Shown in pieces: positions 7,286 to 15,471 of a stretch of 41,911 bases of DNA. The stretch spans positions 1-41,911 of the forward strand of contig RFQZ01000025.1 of assembly GCA_009924735.1 (NCBI GenBank). The letters run 5' to 3'. Within the stretch, counting starts at the first letter, position 1. The number at the start of each line of letters is the position of its first letter. This DNA is from Flavobacteriia bacterium. GTDB lineage: Bacteria > Bacteroidota > Bacteroidia > Flavobacteriales_D > Crocinitomicaceae. The position numbers and the translations under genes are program-made. Under the pieces are notes generated by a model that was given only the letters and a program-made list of their open reading frames with translations, had not been told where the DNA came from and did no database searches.

Positions 7286-8677
7286 TTACTTTCCTTTTGC
7301 CTTGAGGACAATCGCCACGGTATAGAAAAGAATTTTAAGGTCCAACGCGATGCTACGGTTGTTAAGGTAGAGTAAATCGTACTTCATTCGATCGAGCATT
7401 TGCTCCACATTTTCAGCATAACCGTATTTCACTTGGCCCCAAGAAGTAATACCTGGCCGAACGGTGTTTAGCAACAGGTATTGGGGTTCTACGGCAATGA
7501 TCTGGTCAATGTAATACTGTCGCTCCGGCCTTGGCCCCACCAAAGACATATGTCCTAAGATGACATTGATGAATTGAGGAAATTCATCCAAACGGGTTTT
7601 TCGCATGAACCTACCTACTTTCGTAATTCTGGGATCATTGGAAGAGGAAAGTTGCGGTCCATTTGCTTCGGAATTCACATACATGGTGCGAAACTTAATG
7701 ATTTGAAAAGGGCGATTGTTCATTCCAATCCTTTCCTGTAGAAAAAAGATGGGACCTTGAGAAGTCACTTTCACCATAATGGCTGAAATCAGGTAGACAG
7801 GAAGCAGAAAGAAAATGGCTACTAGGCTTAAGGAAATATCTATAAACCGTTTCAAGGCATGTTGCCACAACGGCATTTCATCTCGGTTAAATGCTATGAG
7901 TAGGGTACCATAAATATTGGTCATTTTCAACGCACCCGTTAGCAATTCGTAGGTATCAGGCAGTACTTTCAAAATGATTTTAGCATTGTAAATCCGAGAA
8001 ATAATCTTTTGAAGTCGATCGTGGTCGGTACTTTCTATGGCAATGACAATTTCTTCAACGGGATGGTTCCTCAAAATTTCTTCGAGGTCACTGACATGCC
8101 CGAAGTAAGGAACTTCGCCGTCCAGTAGCCTATCGTTGCCATTCACATTGACATAACCAAGAATGTGATTTACGTTGTTTTTTTGTGCTCGAATTTCTTT
8201 GACAATCTTTATCGCTTTTTCACTTCCCCCAATGATTATGGTCGTAAAACCATTCCCAGGTTTTCGAAGTTGTGAAATCATAAGGGTAACATAAACGATT
8301 CTTGAGGATAGGCTTAAAAACAATTGTATAAGGAAAAGAATCGAAAAGGAGAGGTAATAATCACGATAGGATAAAACGAAATCATCTAACAGCAATACAA
8401 AAAACAAGAGCAAGCTGCCAATGGCAGAAGCCCAAAAAGTCAATTGCGCAATCTTCAAACGGTACAGTCGCTTAACCTCCAAATAGGTCCCTTGCAAATA
8501 ATAAAACAACACAAAACACAAGGGAACCATCGTAATCCCTAAATAGAACTTATCCGTGGCAATGAAGGGTTTGTGTTCTACCCAAGCGGCGCGAAAATAA
8601 TAAAACAAGAACCATGAAATCGTAGCAAACGCCCAATCAATTACAACCAACCACCCGACCCATGTAGCTTTTTTCAT
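7286..8677 (-). CDS. Undecaprenyl-phosphate sugar phosphotransferase (WcaJ/polyprenyl glycosylphosphotransferase)
   Basis: A 463-residue integral membrane enzyme of the PNPT family that starts exopolysaccharide or O-antigen assembly by moving a sugar-1-phosphate to undecaprenyl phosphate. About four transmembrane helices lie in residues 8-130. A Rossmann-like CoA_binding_3 region follows (GGSEKAIKIVKEIRA onward). The C-terminal bacterial sugar transferase domain begins near KRFIDISLSL and contains SQGPIFFLQERIG, FKIIKFRTM-like FQIIKFRTM, TRLDEFPQFINVILG and MSLVGPRPER. Its start overlaps the preceding lipoprotein gene by 4 bp (ATGA). The sugar donor (glucose, galactose or an amino sugar) cannot be told from sequence. 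Confidence 0.92.
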   Translation of the reverse strand: MKKATWVGWLVVIDWAFATISWFLFYYFRAAWVEHKPFIATDKFYLGITMVPLCFVLFYYLQGTYLEVKRLYRLKIAQLTFWASAIGSLLLFFVLLLDDFVLSYRDYYLSFSILFLIQLFLSLSSRIVYVTLMISQLRKPGNGFTTIIIGGSEKAIKIVKEIRAQKNNVNHILGYVNVNGNDRLLDGEVPYFGHVSDLEEILRNHPVEEIVIAIESTDHDRLQKIISRIYNAKIILKVLPDTYELLTGALKMTNIYGTLLIAFNRDEMPLWQHALKRFIDISLSLVAIFFLLPVYLISAIMVKVTSQGPIFFLQERIGMNNRPFQIIKFRTMYVNSEANGPQLSSSNDPRITKVGRFMRKTRLDEFPQFINVILGHMSLVGPRPERQYYIDQIIAVEPQYLLLNTVRPGITSWGQVKYGYAENVEQMLDRMKYDLLYLNNRSIALDLKILFYTVAIVLKAKGK

Positions 8678-9552
8678 TGAAAATAAACCACTTTAATGTT
8701 ATCCATACGAATTTCTGTGGCGGGTGCCCCCGTAGTCAACCAAGCCTCAAAACTGTGGTCAAAATATGCATTTACATCCGATGCCCCGATTAATTCTCGC
8801 AGATTGATGTACATTTTTTTCCATTTCACTTTTGACGGATCTTGTTTGTTGAGTTGAATGTTTACATTCCTGACAATGCCCGAAGGCGCAATCGCTATCA
8901 AACCAGTGGTTACTGAAATGGTATTGTAATAGTCAATTTCCAAATAAACTTCTTTGCCTTTAGGTAGGAATGAATTAAAAGTGGTGTAGGCTACCCAATT
9001 TGAATCGGTACTGTTCAATCCCACTCTGGCATAGGCATTCCCATTAAACGATTGTAGGTCTACATTATCCAAGGTGAAATTTGCACTTGAAGTATTTGGA
9101 TCATTTTCCAATTTTACATTTGCCCCTTCAAAATCTTCAATGATAAAATGTGCATTGTCAACGTAGTGGGTGGTTGGGGAAACCGTAAGTATTTCATTTT
9201 GAACCAGGGTAGCGTTCATAGAAAACACACTACAGAAGGGATAGATCGTTTTTGTGGCGGAAATCCCATTGACTTTGACGGCGGGATATACTTTGATGTT
9301 TACAGAACCCGATTTAAGCACGGGAATTTTCACTGGCAACTCAAACACCCCCATGCATTCATCATTTACATATACCCATGCATCGCTAAAATTCTGCGTC
9401 AACTCCCCTTCTGCCCCACTGAGGTTTATGTTGGATTGAAGGCTCCATTGGTTTACCAAAATCCATGAAGGATCTGGATTGTTTTTCACACAGCCCGACA
9501 GTACCAAAAGAGAAGAAAATAGGAAGGTAAAAACGTAGTTTTTAAATTTCAT
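8674..9552 (-). CDS. Lipoprotein of unknown function
   Basis: A 292-residue protein with a lipoprotein signal peptide ending at the lipobox LSGC (Cys21). The rest looks beta-rich, with no transmembrane helix. The second half (DFEGANVKLENDP onward) resembles a carbohydrate-binding-like jellyroll, judging only from the pattern of short beta strands and the closing EIRMDNIKVVYF. Its stop overlaps the start of the WcaJ-type gene by 4 bp, so the two are likely co-translated. A role in surface polysaccharide handling is inferred from that coupling. I recognise no named family. Confidence 0.75.
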   Translation of the reverse strand: MKFKNYVFTFLFSSLLVLSGCVKNNPDPSWILVNQWSLQSNINLSGAEGELTQNFSDAWVYVNDECMGVFELPVKIPVLKSGSVNIKVYPAVKVNGISATKTIYPFCSVFSMNATLVQNEILTVSPTTHYVDNAHFIIEDFEGANVKLENDPNTSSANFTLDNVDLQSFNGNAYARVGLNSTDSNWVAYTTFNSFLPKGKEVYLEIDYYNTISVTTGLIAIAPSGIVRNVNIQLNKQDPSKVKWKKMYINLRELIGASDVNAYFDHSFEAWLTTGAPATEIRMDNIKVVYFQ

Positions 9553-9589
9553 TGCAACGAAAACGTTTGGAAGGTAAAGTTAGTATGTA

Positions 9590-10558
9590 TTAGGTTAATT
9601 TATCCATTATTTTGTAAGCCACATCGAGTGCAAGGTGCCCTGCTGCAAAATCCACTGAAACGGTTTTACCGTTTTGAATGGCTTCTGCAAATTCTTTCAA
9701 TTCTTCTTCAATCGCATTGGTTGGATAAATCTTTGGGTTTTCGATACTCAGTTTTTTTGATTGTTTTCCTTCGCCTAAATCCAATACAAAATCATACGGA
9801 TCAGGTACGCCCGAGAGTTCTTCCAAACGCACCACTTCGATGGATTTGTTTAGAAAATCTACCCCAACGTAGGCATCCTTTTGAAAAAAACGGGATTTTC
9901 GCATGTTTTTCATGGAAATTCTGCTGGCTGTTAGGTTGGCAACGGTACCATTCTCAAACTCTAACCTTGCATTGGTGATGTCATGGCCATTGCTGACAAC
10001 GGCAACGCCAGAGGCATTGATTGTCTTTATGGGAGATTTCACTACGTGAAGAATGATGTCAATGTCATGAATCATCAGGTCTAGTACCACAGGTACATCT
10101 GTACCCCGAGGATTAAACTGCGCCAGCCGATGGGTTTCAATGAATGCAGGCGCAAGTAAATAGGGAGCCGCTGCAACAAAGGCAGGATTAAAGCGCTCCA
10201 CATGTCCCACTTGGTTCACAAGCGACTTCGATTGTAAAAGGGAAAGGAGTTTTGAACTTTCTGAAAGTGATTCGGTAATGGGTTTTTCGATAAAGACATG
10301 TTTGCCAGCGTCGATTGCTTTCACAGCCAGTTCGAAGTGATGTAAAGTAGGGGTTACGATGTCTATGGCTTCTGATTTTTCAATCAATGTGTCTGCCGAA
10401 GAAAATCCCATCACACCATACTCGCTGGCCACTTGTGCACATACTTCTGGGTTGGCATCAAACACACCAACAATGTCAAAATACTGAGGCAGGCCTTTCA
10501 GGATTCGTAGGTGAATTTTCCCAAGATGCCCAAGTCCGATTAATCCAATTTTTACCAT
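9590..10558 (-). CDS. Gfo/Idh/MocA family NAD(P)-dependent oxidoreductase
   Basis: A 322-residue cytosolic oxidoreductase. The Rossmann motif GLIGLGHLGKIH is at residues 5-16 and the family signature FIEKPITES around 89-97 (E91-K92-P93, with the conserved lysine). The C-terminal half is the substrate-binding alpha/beta domain. Family members oxidise, reduce or epimerise sugars or cyclitols, often sugar nucleotides for surface glycans. It lies 37 bp upstream of the lipoprotein and WcaJ-type genes on the same strand, so a role in making the same glycan is plausible. The substrate is unknown. The rplT terminator lies about 10-40 bp upstream of its start, so it probably has its own promoter. Confidence 0.88.
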   Translation of the reverse strand: MVKIGLIGLGHLGKIHLRILKGLPQYFDIVGVFDANPEVCAQVASEYGVMGFSSADTLIEKSEAIDIVTPTLHHFELAVKAIDAGKHVFIEKPITESLSESSKLLSLLQSKSLVNQVGHVERFNPAFVAAAPYLLAPAFIETHRLAQFNPRGTDVPVVLDLMIHDIDIILHVVKSPIKTINASGVAVVSNGHDITNARLEFENGTVANLTASRISMKNMRKSRFFQKDAYVGVDFLNKSIEVVRLEELSGVPDPYDFVLDLGEGKQSKKLSIENPKIYPTNAIEEELKEFAEAIQNGKTVSVDFAAGHLALDVAYKIMDKLT

Positions 10559-10568
10559 GGTATAAAAG

Positions 10569-10600
10569 TAAAAAAAGCCACTAGAAATCTAATGGCTTTT
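10569..10600 (-). terminator. Intrinsic terminator after rplT
   Basis: On the minus strand AAAAGCCA and TGGCTTTT form an 8-bp stem (10593-10600 with 10573-10580). One mismatch and TAGA/TCTA extend it, with a 2-nt loop. A run of T follows on the minus strand (complement of 10571-10578). It begins about 20 bp after the rplT stop and ends the thrS-infC-rpmI-rplT unit. Confidence 0.85.
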
Positions 10601-10621
10601 CGCTAATAGTTAAATACGAAC

Positions 10622-10969
10622 TTAAGGTTTTACTTTATCTACAACCGCTTTAAAGGCTTCTGGATGATTCATCGCAAGATCTGCCAATACTTTACGATTC
10701 AAAGCGATGTCATGCTTGTGAACAAGTCCCATAAACTGAGAATAGCTCATGCCATGCAATCTAGCCCCTGCGTTGATACGTGTAATCCAAAGGGATCGAT
10801 AATTTCTTTTCTTTTGCTTACGACCTGAGTATGCATATAACAAACCTTTTTCAATGGCATTTTTTGCAACGGTCCAAACATTTTTTCTACGGCCATAATA
10901 GCCTTTTGCTAACTTCATCAAGTTTTTCCTTCTGGCTCTTGATGCTACGTGATTTACTGATCTAGGCAT
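10622..10969 (-). CDS. rplT: 50S ribosomal protein L20
   Basis: A 115-residue L20. The start [20 protein letters not shown] and the basic helical stretch [10 protein letters not shown] are diagnostic, as is [20 protein letters not shown]20 binds 23S rRNA early in 50S assembly. It is the last gene of the conserved thrS-infC-rpmI-rplT order and is followed by a strong terminator. The 86-bp gap to rpmI is unusually long for this cluster and contains a possible hairpin (see findings). Confidence 0.97.
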   Translation of the reverse strand: MPRSVNHVASRARRKNLMKLAKGYYGRRKNVWTVAKNAIEKGLLYAYSGRKQKKRNYRSLWITRINAGARLHGMSYSQFMGLVHKHDIALNRKVLADLAMNHPEAFKAVVDKVKP

Positions 10970-11055
10970 AATTTACATTTTTTGACACACAGAGCCACGA
11001 TGTTTCAGCGGTCTTAGGTTCTGTGGATCGGGTTAAAAATTTTATAAACCGACTA

Positions 11056-11253
11056 CTACTTCATGCACAATTGCAACTTAATGTTTGACATGTCTGATTC
11101 ATGAACCAGACCTGCATGTGTTAAATTGCGCTTACGCTTGGTAGCCATTTTTGTAAGAATGTGGCTTTTGAACGCATGTTTACGTTTAATTTTTCCACTT
11201 CCAGTGATGGTGAATCTCTTCTTAGCACTGGATTTTGTTTTCATTTTTGGCAT
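11056..11253 (-). CDS. rpmI: 50S ribosomal protein L35
   Basis: A 65-residue L35. The start [20 protein letters not shown] and the segment [20 protein letters not shown] are family signatures. It is a small, highly basic component of the large subunit. It lies 32 bp downstream of infC and upstream of rplT, the usual order in bacteria. Length is normal. Confidence 0.97.
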   Translation of the reverse strand: MPKMKTKSSAKKRFTITGSGKIKRKHAFKSHILTKMATKRKRNLTHAGLVHESDMSNIKLQLCMK

Positions 11254-11285
11254 TTCTATCTATTTTAAGTTAACTATTAGCTTCG

Positions 11286-11831
11286 TTATTTCTTTTTCGC
11301 ATTGATCATAAGGATCATTTTCTTTCCTTCCAACTTAGGCAATTGTTCCACAACCCCTACATCGGCGAGTTCTTGCGCAAATTTCAACAAGAGGATTTCT
11401 CCCCTGTCTTTAAAAACAATCGTTCTTCCTCTAAAAAAAACGTATGCTTTTACCTTGCTCCCTTCCTCTAAAAACTTTCTGGCATGGGCCAGTTTAAAAT
11501 TAAAATCGTGGTCGTCTGTATTCGGACCAAAACGTATCTCTTTAACGACGATTTTACTTTGTTTCGCCTTTAATTCTTTCTGCTTTCTTTTTTGGTTGTA
11601 TAAGAACTTTTTGTAGTCCAAAATTTTACAGACCGGAATTTTTGCATTTGGAGAAATTTCCACCAAATCCAACTCCTGCTGTTCAGCCATGAGCAAAGCT
11701 TTCGAAACTGACATTACCACTGGCTCCTCCCCTTCTAAAATCAATCGAATTTCTGTGGCTATGATTTTATCATTAATTCGATGTAATGCTACTTCTTCTT
11801 TCCTAGGTTGATGTCTTGGGTTTCTTCTCAT
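11286..11831 (-). CDS. infC: Translation initiation factor IF-3
   Basis: A 181-residue IF-3, which binds the 30S subunit and checks start-codon pairing. The N-domain carries [15 protein letters not shown], the linker is rich in lysine ([16 protein letters not shown]), and the C-domain includes [18 protein letters not shown] and [11 protein letters not shown]. The start is an ordinary ATG at 11829-11831, 5 bp after the thrS stop, unlike the AUU start used for autoregulation in Escherichia coli. Control by the same start-codon mechanism is therefore not expected here. Confidence 0.97.
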   Translation of the reverse strand: MRRNPRHQPRKEEVALHRINDKIIATEIRLILEGEEPVVMSVSKALLMAEQQELDLVEISPNAKIPVCKILDYKKFLYNQKRKQKELKAKQSKIVVKEIRFGPNTDDHDFNFKLAHARKFLEEGSKVKAYVFFRGRTIVFKDRGEILLLKFAQELADVGVVEQLPKLEGKKMILMINAKKK

Positions 11832-11836
11832 TCAAT

Positions 11837-13789
11837 TTAATTAGTTGTCGACAATTCGTTCTCTATCTCTTTATTCACAATTTCCGCAAATCCAGTCAAT
11901 GTTAATTCACCTAAATCGCCCTTCCCTCTTTGCCTTACAGAAACGGTGTTCTGTTCGCTTTCTTTATCCCCAACAATCAACATAAAAGGAAACTTATTTA
12001 ACTCGGCATCGCGAATTTTCTTACCTACCTTCTCATTACGTTCGTCAACAAGTCCGCGAATATCGGAATTATTTAGGAATTCTGAAACTTTTTGCGCATA
12101 GTCATTGAATTTCTCTGACACAGGAAGAACGATAAATTGCTCTGAAGAAAGCCATAATGGAAAATCTCCCCCGCAATGTTCAATCAACACCGCAACGAAA
12201 CGCTCCATGGAACCAAAAGGCGCACGGTGAATCATCACAGGTCGATGTTTTTGATTGTCGGCACCCACATATTCCAATTCAAATCGCTCCGGCAGGTTGT
12301 AATCTACCTGAATGGTACCCAACTGCCAAGAACGTCCGATGGCATCCTGCACCATAAAATCCAATTTAGGTCCATAAAACGCAGCTTCACCATAGGCCAC
12401 AAACGTCGATAAATTCTTTTCTTCGGTTGCTTCAATAATGGCTTGTTCAGCGCGTTCCCAATTTTCATCACTTCCGATGTATTTACTTCTGTCGGTTTTG
12501 TCTCGCAAAGAAATTTGCGCCTTAAACTCATGAAAATTCAAGGTTTTTAGCACATACAAAACGATGTCAATCACCTTTTTGAATTCTTCTTTCACTTGTT
12601 CAGGGGTACAAAATATATGGGCATCGTCTTGTGTAAACCCACGAACGCGTGTCAAACCATGCAACTCACCTGACTGCTCATAGCGGTAGACGGTACCAAA
12701 TTCAGCGAAACGTGTAGGCAACTCTTTGTACGACCGAGGTTTTGATTTGAATATTTCGCAGTGATGCGGACAATTCATGGGTTTCAAGTAAAATTCCTCA
12801 TTGGGGTCTGGTGTACGAATTGGCTGAAAAGAATCTGCGCCATACTTCTCGTAATGTCCTGAGGTCACATACAATTCTTTATTCGCGATGTGCGGGGTAA
12901 TCACTTGTTGGTATCCTGCAGCGCGCTGTGCTTTTTTCAAAAACTGTTCAAGACGTTCACGCAAAGCCGCTCCTTTTGGCAACCAAAGTGGCAAACCTTG
13001 TCCAACTTTCTGAGAAAACGTAAACAATTCCAATTCCTTCCCTAATTTTCGGTGGTCTCTTTTTTTCGCTTCTTCGAGTTTTTCCAAGTGTTCTGCAAGA
13101 TCGGAGGCCTTCAAAAATGTGATGCCATAAATTCTTGTCAACTGCTTGTTTTTTTCATCGCCACGCCAATATGCCCCTGCAATGGACAGTAGTTTTACCG
13201 CTTTCACAAAACCTGTATCTGGAATGTGGGGGCCACGACACAAATCGGTAAAATTTCCTTGGGTATAAAAAGTGATGCTTCCGTCGGCCAATTCAGCAAT
13301 CAACTCCAACTTATAGGGGTCATTTTTTTCGGTAAAATAAGCCAATGCATCTGCTTTGGATACTTCTTGGCGTATGAAAGGACTTTTCGCTTTTGCCAAT
13401 TCCTTCATTTTTTGCTCTACCTTCTCCAAATCCTTTTCAGTGAACGTGTGCTCCATGAAATCTACATCATAGTAAAATCCATTTGCAATTGGGGGGCCGA
13501 TGGCCAACTTTATACCTGGAAAGTAAAATTCCAATGCTTCTGCCATCAGATGCGCGGAAGAGTGCCACAAGGTTGACTTCCCTTCTTCGTCGTTAAAAGT
13601 TAACAACTGCAAGGTACATTCTGCAGGTAGGGGCATCATTGCATCCTGAACATTGCCATTCACTTTTGCAGCAAGGACATTTCTTGCCAATCCTTCAGAA
13701 ATACTTTTTGCCACATCCAAGGACGTAGCGCCATGTTCGAACTCTTTAATAGAACCGTCTGGCAATGAAACTTTTATTTGACCCATCAT
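11837..13789 (-). CDS. thrS: Threonyl-tRNA synthetase
   Basis: A 650-residue class II synthetase that charges tRNA-Thr. An N-terminal TGS domain ([16 protein letters not shown]) is followed by the editing domain with [11 protein letters not shown]. The catalytic core has [13 protein letters not shown] with the zinc-binding cysteine, [20 protein letters not shown] (motif 2) and [11 protein letters not shown] (motif 3). The C-terminal anticodon-binding domain contains [15 protein letters not shown]. Length is normal. The start is at one of two consecutive ATG codons (13789 or 13786). A -7-like box TACCTTTG ends only 8 bp upstream, so the mRNA leader may be very short. It heads the translation operon. 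Confidence 0.97.
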   Translation of the reverse strand: MMGQIKVSLPDGSIKEFEHGATSLDVAKSISEGLARNVLAAKVNGNVQDAMMPLPAECTLQLLTFNDEEGKSTLWHSSAHLMAEALEFYFPGIKLAIGPPIANGFYYDVDFMEHTFTEKDLEKVEQKMKELAKAKSPFIRQEVSKADALAYFTEKNDPYKLELIAELADGSITFYTQGNFTDLCRGPHIPDTGFVKAVKLLSIAGAYWRGDEKNKQLTRIYGITFLKASDLAEHLEKLEEAKKRDHRKLGKELELFTFSQKVGQGLPLWLPKGAALRERLEQFLKKAQRAAGYQQVITPHIANKELYVTSGHYEKYGADSFQPIRTPDPNEEFYLKPMNCPHHCEIFKSKPRSYKELPTRFAEFGTVYRYEQSGELHGLTRVRGFTQDDAHIFCTPEQVKEEFKKVIDIVLYVLKTLNFHEFKAQISLRDKTDRSKYIGSDENWERAEQAIIEATEEKNLSTFVAYGEAAFYGPKLDFMVQDAIGRSWQLGTIQVDYNLPERFELEYVGADNQKHRPVMIHRAPFGSMERFVAVLIEHCGGDFPLWLSSEQFIVLPVSEKFNDYAQKVSEFLNNSDIRGLVDERNEKVGKKIRDAELNKFPFMLIVGDKESEQNTVSVRQRGKGDLGELTLTGFAEIVNKEIENELSTTN

Positions 13790-13797
13790 AATGGCTG

Positions 13798-13828
13798 CAA
13801 AGGTAGATAAAGCAATTAAAATTTTGAA
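13798..13828 (-). promoter_or_regulatory. Predicted promoter of thrS operon
   Basis: On the minus strand TACCTTTG (13798-13805) matches the Bacteroidota -7 consensus TAnnTTTG exactly. TTC (13826-13828) sits 20 bp further upstream where TTG is expected. The start codon is 8 bp downstream of the box, so transcription would start almost at the ATG. Confidence 0.5.
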
Positions 13829-13843
13829 ACGCTGAGAAAGCTA

Positions 13844-14638
13844 TTATTTTCTTTGTAAAAGTCGTTTCACATCCACTTGAAGATGGCGAATGGATTCCAT
13901 GACTCCAATGTCATCGATTTTAACCTCTGGAAGTTTGGTTGCAACATAACACACAAATTTCCATACTTCCACCAAATCAGAAAAAGGAAGATCATAGGGC
14001 TGGTAATGAATATTGCTCGAAACCAAAGTGATTAATCCGGGTTTATCGGGATGTAAATAGGCCTTTTTGAATACAATTCCTTCGGTTTTTGACACCAAGA
14101 GATAGGAATTCCCTGATTTCAATTGTGTCCAATCTTGCAAAAACTCACCCACGACAATGGAACCATCTGAAACAGGTGGCATGGAATCGCCTTTTATGGG
14201 AAAGGCGCGGTATTTTTTATTTTTAGATAAAAAAGGGAGACTTAAAGTCGGGAAATCCTGAAAATACTCTGGGTCTGCATATCCAGAGGTATAACCCGCA
14301 CTGGCTTTGACAGGCACCACTTCCACCACTTCTTCATTTTCCTGGTTGACAATGCCACTCAGTACCCGCAAGCCATTTCCTTGCATGCGGTTCTGTTCGT
14401 TGACGGTTCTTTTTTGCCAATCGGATTCAGAATAATCACCAAAATTTTCACAAAGCAAAGATTCTATGGAAACGTCATAGTATTTAGAAATCATCAACAG
14501 GTTTTCTAAATTCGGTTGGGCAATGTTGTTCTCATAACCGCTGTAGGTGGAGCGATTGAAACCTAAATCCATTGCGACTTCTTCCTGTGATTTTCGTTTT
14601 CGTTTCCGAAGGACTTTTAAATTTTCACCAACGACCAT
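13844..14638 (-). CDS. XRE-family regulator with S24/LexA-like peptidase domain
   Basis: A 264-residue transcription factor. Residues 6-62 form a helix-turn-helix of the Cro/C1 type (SQEEVAMDLGFNRSTYSGYE). Residues 105-230 form a LexA/UmuD-like S24 fold. A likely cleavage site is Ala114-Gly115 in KASAGYTSGY. The serine is S152 in GDSMPP, and the lysine is K191 or K192 in GIVFKKAY. Spacing (A-G, +37 Ser, +39 Lys) is close to that of LexA, so self-cleavage is possible. Neighbours are not phage genes, so it looks like a chromosomal regulator and not a prophage repressor. Targets are unknown. Confidence 0.85.
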   Translation of the reverse strand: MVVGENLKVLRKRKRKSQEEVAMDLGFNRSTYSGYENNIAQPNLENLLMISKYYDVSIESLLCENFGDYSESDWQKRTVNEQNRMQGNGLRVLSGIVNQENEEVVEVVPVKASAGYTSGYADPEYFQDFPTLSLPFLSKNKKYRAFPIKGDSMPPVSDGSIVVGEFLQDWTQLKSGNSYLLVSKTEGIVFKKAYLHPDKPGLITLVSSNIHYQPYDLPFSDLVEVWKFVCYVATKLPEVKIDDIGVMESIRHLQVDVKRLLQRK

Positions 14639-14654
14639 ATCTTCTGCTTTTACA

Positions 14655-14662
14655 CAAAGTTA
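14655..14662 (-). promoter_or_regulatory. Predicted -7 promoter box of the XRE/S24 gene
   Basis: TAACTTTG on the minus strand fits TAnnTTTG exactly and ends 16 bp before the ATG of the regulator. No TTG was found at the usual upstream distance. The box overlaps a possible terminator of the TonB-like gene. Confidence 0.35.
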
Positions 14663-14692
14663 AAAAATAATCAAATAAAGAGATTAATTTTT
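14662..14692 (-). terminator. Possible AT-rich terminator after the WG/TonB pair
   Basis: On the minus strand AAAAATTAATC and GATTATTTTTT pair as 5 bp, one mismatch and 5 bp around a 9-nt loop, followed by T residues. The stem is almost all A-T, so it is weak. Position, 6 bp after the TonB-like stop, supports the call. Confidence 0.3.
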
Positions 14693-14697
14693 AGTCA

Positions 14698-15471
14698 TTA
14701 TTGCGAAATAAATTTATACACAATGTATCCATTTTGGATTTCGGGTGCATTGTCTTTAAAATTGAACTTCGATTTGTTTGCATATTTCACCGATTGTTCG
14801 ATCATACAAGGATTTGCGCCATTGCTTTTCGAGGGATCATAATCTGCGCGCATTACACGTCCTGTTTTGTCGACTGAAATTTTCACTACTACTTTTCCTG
14901 CGGCGCCATATCCACAGGTATAGCCTGGATTTCGAACATACCACATGTTGTTTTCAAAGGCCGTTCGGTTGTCCAAGCGAAATTCAACCATCACATCGCC
15001 GGAATATTGAATGTTGTTACCATTTCCTTTGTTTCCTTTTGAATTTTGCGTGGTTGCAGGATTCGTTTTTGCATTGGTTTGTTTCCGGTCATCCATTTCT
15101 TTTTGAATCTTATCCCGTTCGACTTGTCCACCTGCCTCGGAAAACAATTGTTGTTCAAACTGCTTGGCATTTTGGTAAGGATCTCCTGTGGAAGTATTTT
15201 GGGTCCAATTTTCATCAGACCTCAATCGGGTATCGTTTTGGTCCCTTGCGATGCTTTTTATCTCATTCGCATTTGAAGCATCGGAAAAAGCGAGTTCATC
15301 AGGCGTTACCAATAAATTTGGATCTACTTTCACCTCTGGCTTAAAGAAGGATTCAATGGGAATGTATCTTTCGTAGAAGGACATTTGAAGGGCCATGAAC
15401 AGAAATACAAAAGCAGCGAGTGACAGCAGAAAGGAAATTACAATACGGTCTCTTCTCGACAGGCTTTTCAC
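14698..15471 (-). CDS. TonB-like (energy transducer family) membrane-anchored protein
   Basis: A 257-residue protein with one N-terminal membrane helix (residues 10-32, IVISFLLSLAAFVFLFMALQ), a long hydrophilic linker rich in Asn, Gln, Lys and Asp (70-155), and a C-terminal domain of about 95 residues. The segment GKVVVKISVDKTGRVMRADY is the classic strand-turn-strand start of TonB/TolA C-terminal folds. It probably spans the periplasm from the inner membrane. No ExbB or ExbD genes are adjacent. The start overlaps the WG-repeat gene stop by 4 bp (ATGA), so the two are translationally coupled and probably share a function at the envelope. Confidence 0.75.
   Translation of the reverse strand: MKSLSRRDRIVISFLLSLAAFVFLFMALQMSFYERYIPIESFFKPEVKVDPNLLVTPDELAFSDASNANEIKSIARDQNDTRLRSDENWTQNTSTGDPYQNAKQFEQQLFSEAGGQVERDKIQKEMDDRKQTNAKTNPATTQNSKGNKGNGNNIQYSGDVMVEFRLDNRTAFENNMWYVRNPGYTCGYGAAGKVVVKISVDKTGRVMRADYDPSKSNGANPCMIEQSVKYANKSKFNFKDNAPEIQNGYIVYKFISQ

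Noticed and set aside
13844..14638. XRE/S24 protein as the repressor of a prophage
   Set aside because: No integrase, capsid, portal or lysis genes are found on either side.
14778..15344. 188-codon open frame on the plus strand opposite the TonB-like gene
   Set aside because: Antisense shadow of a real gene with TonB-like features; composition and lack of motifs argue against coding.
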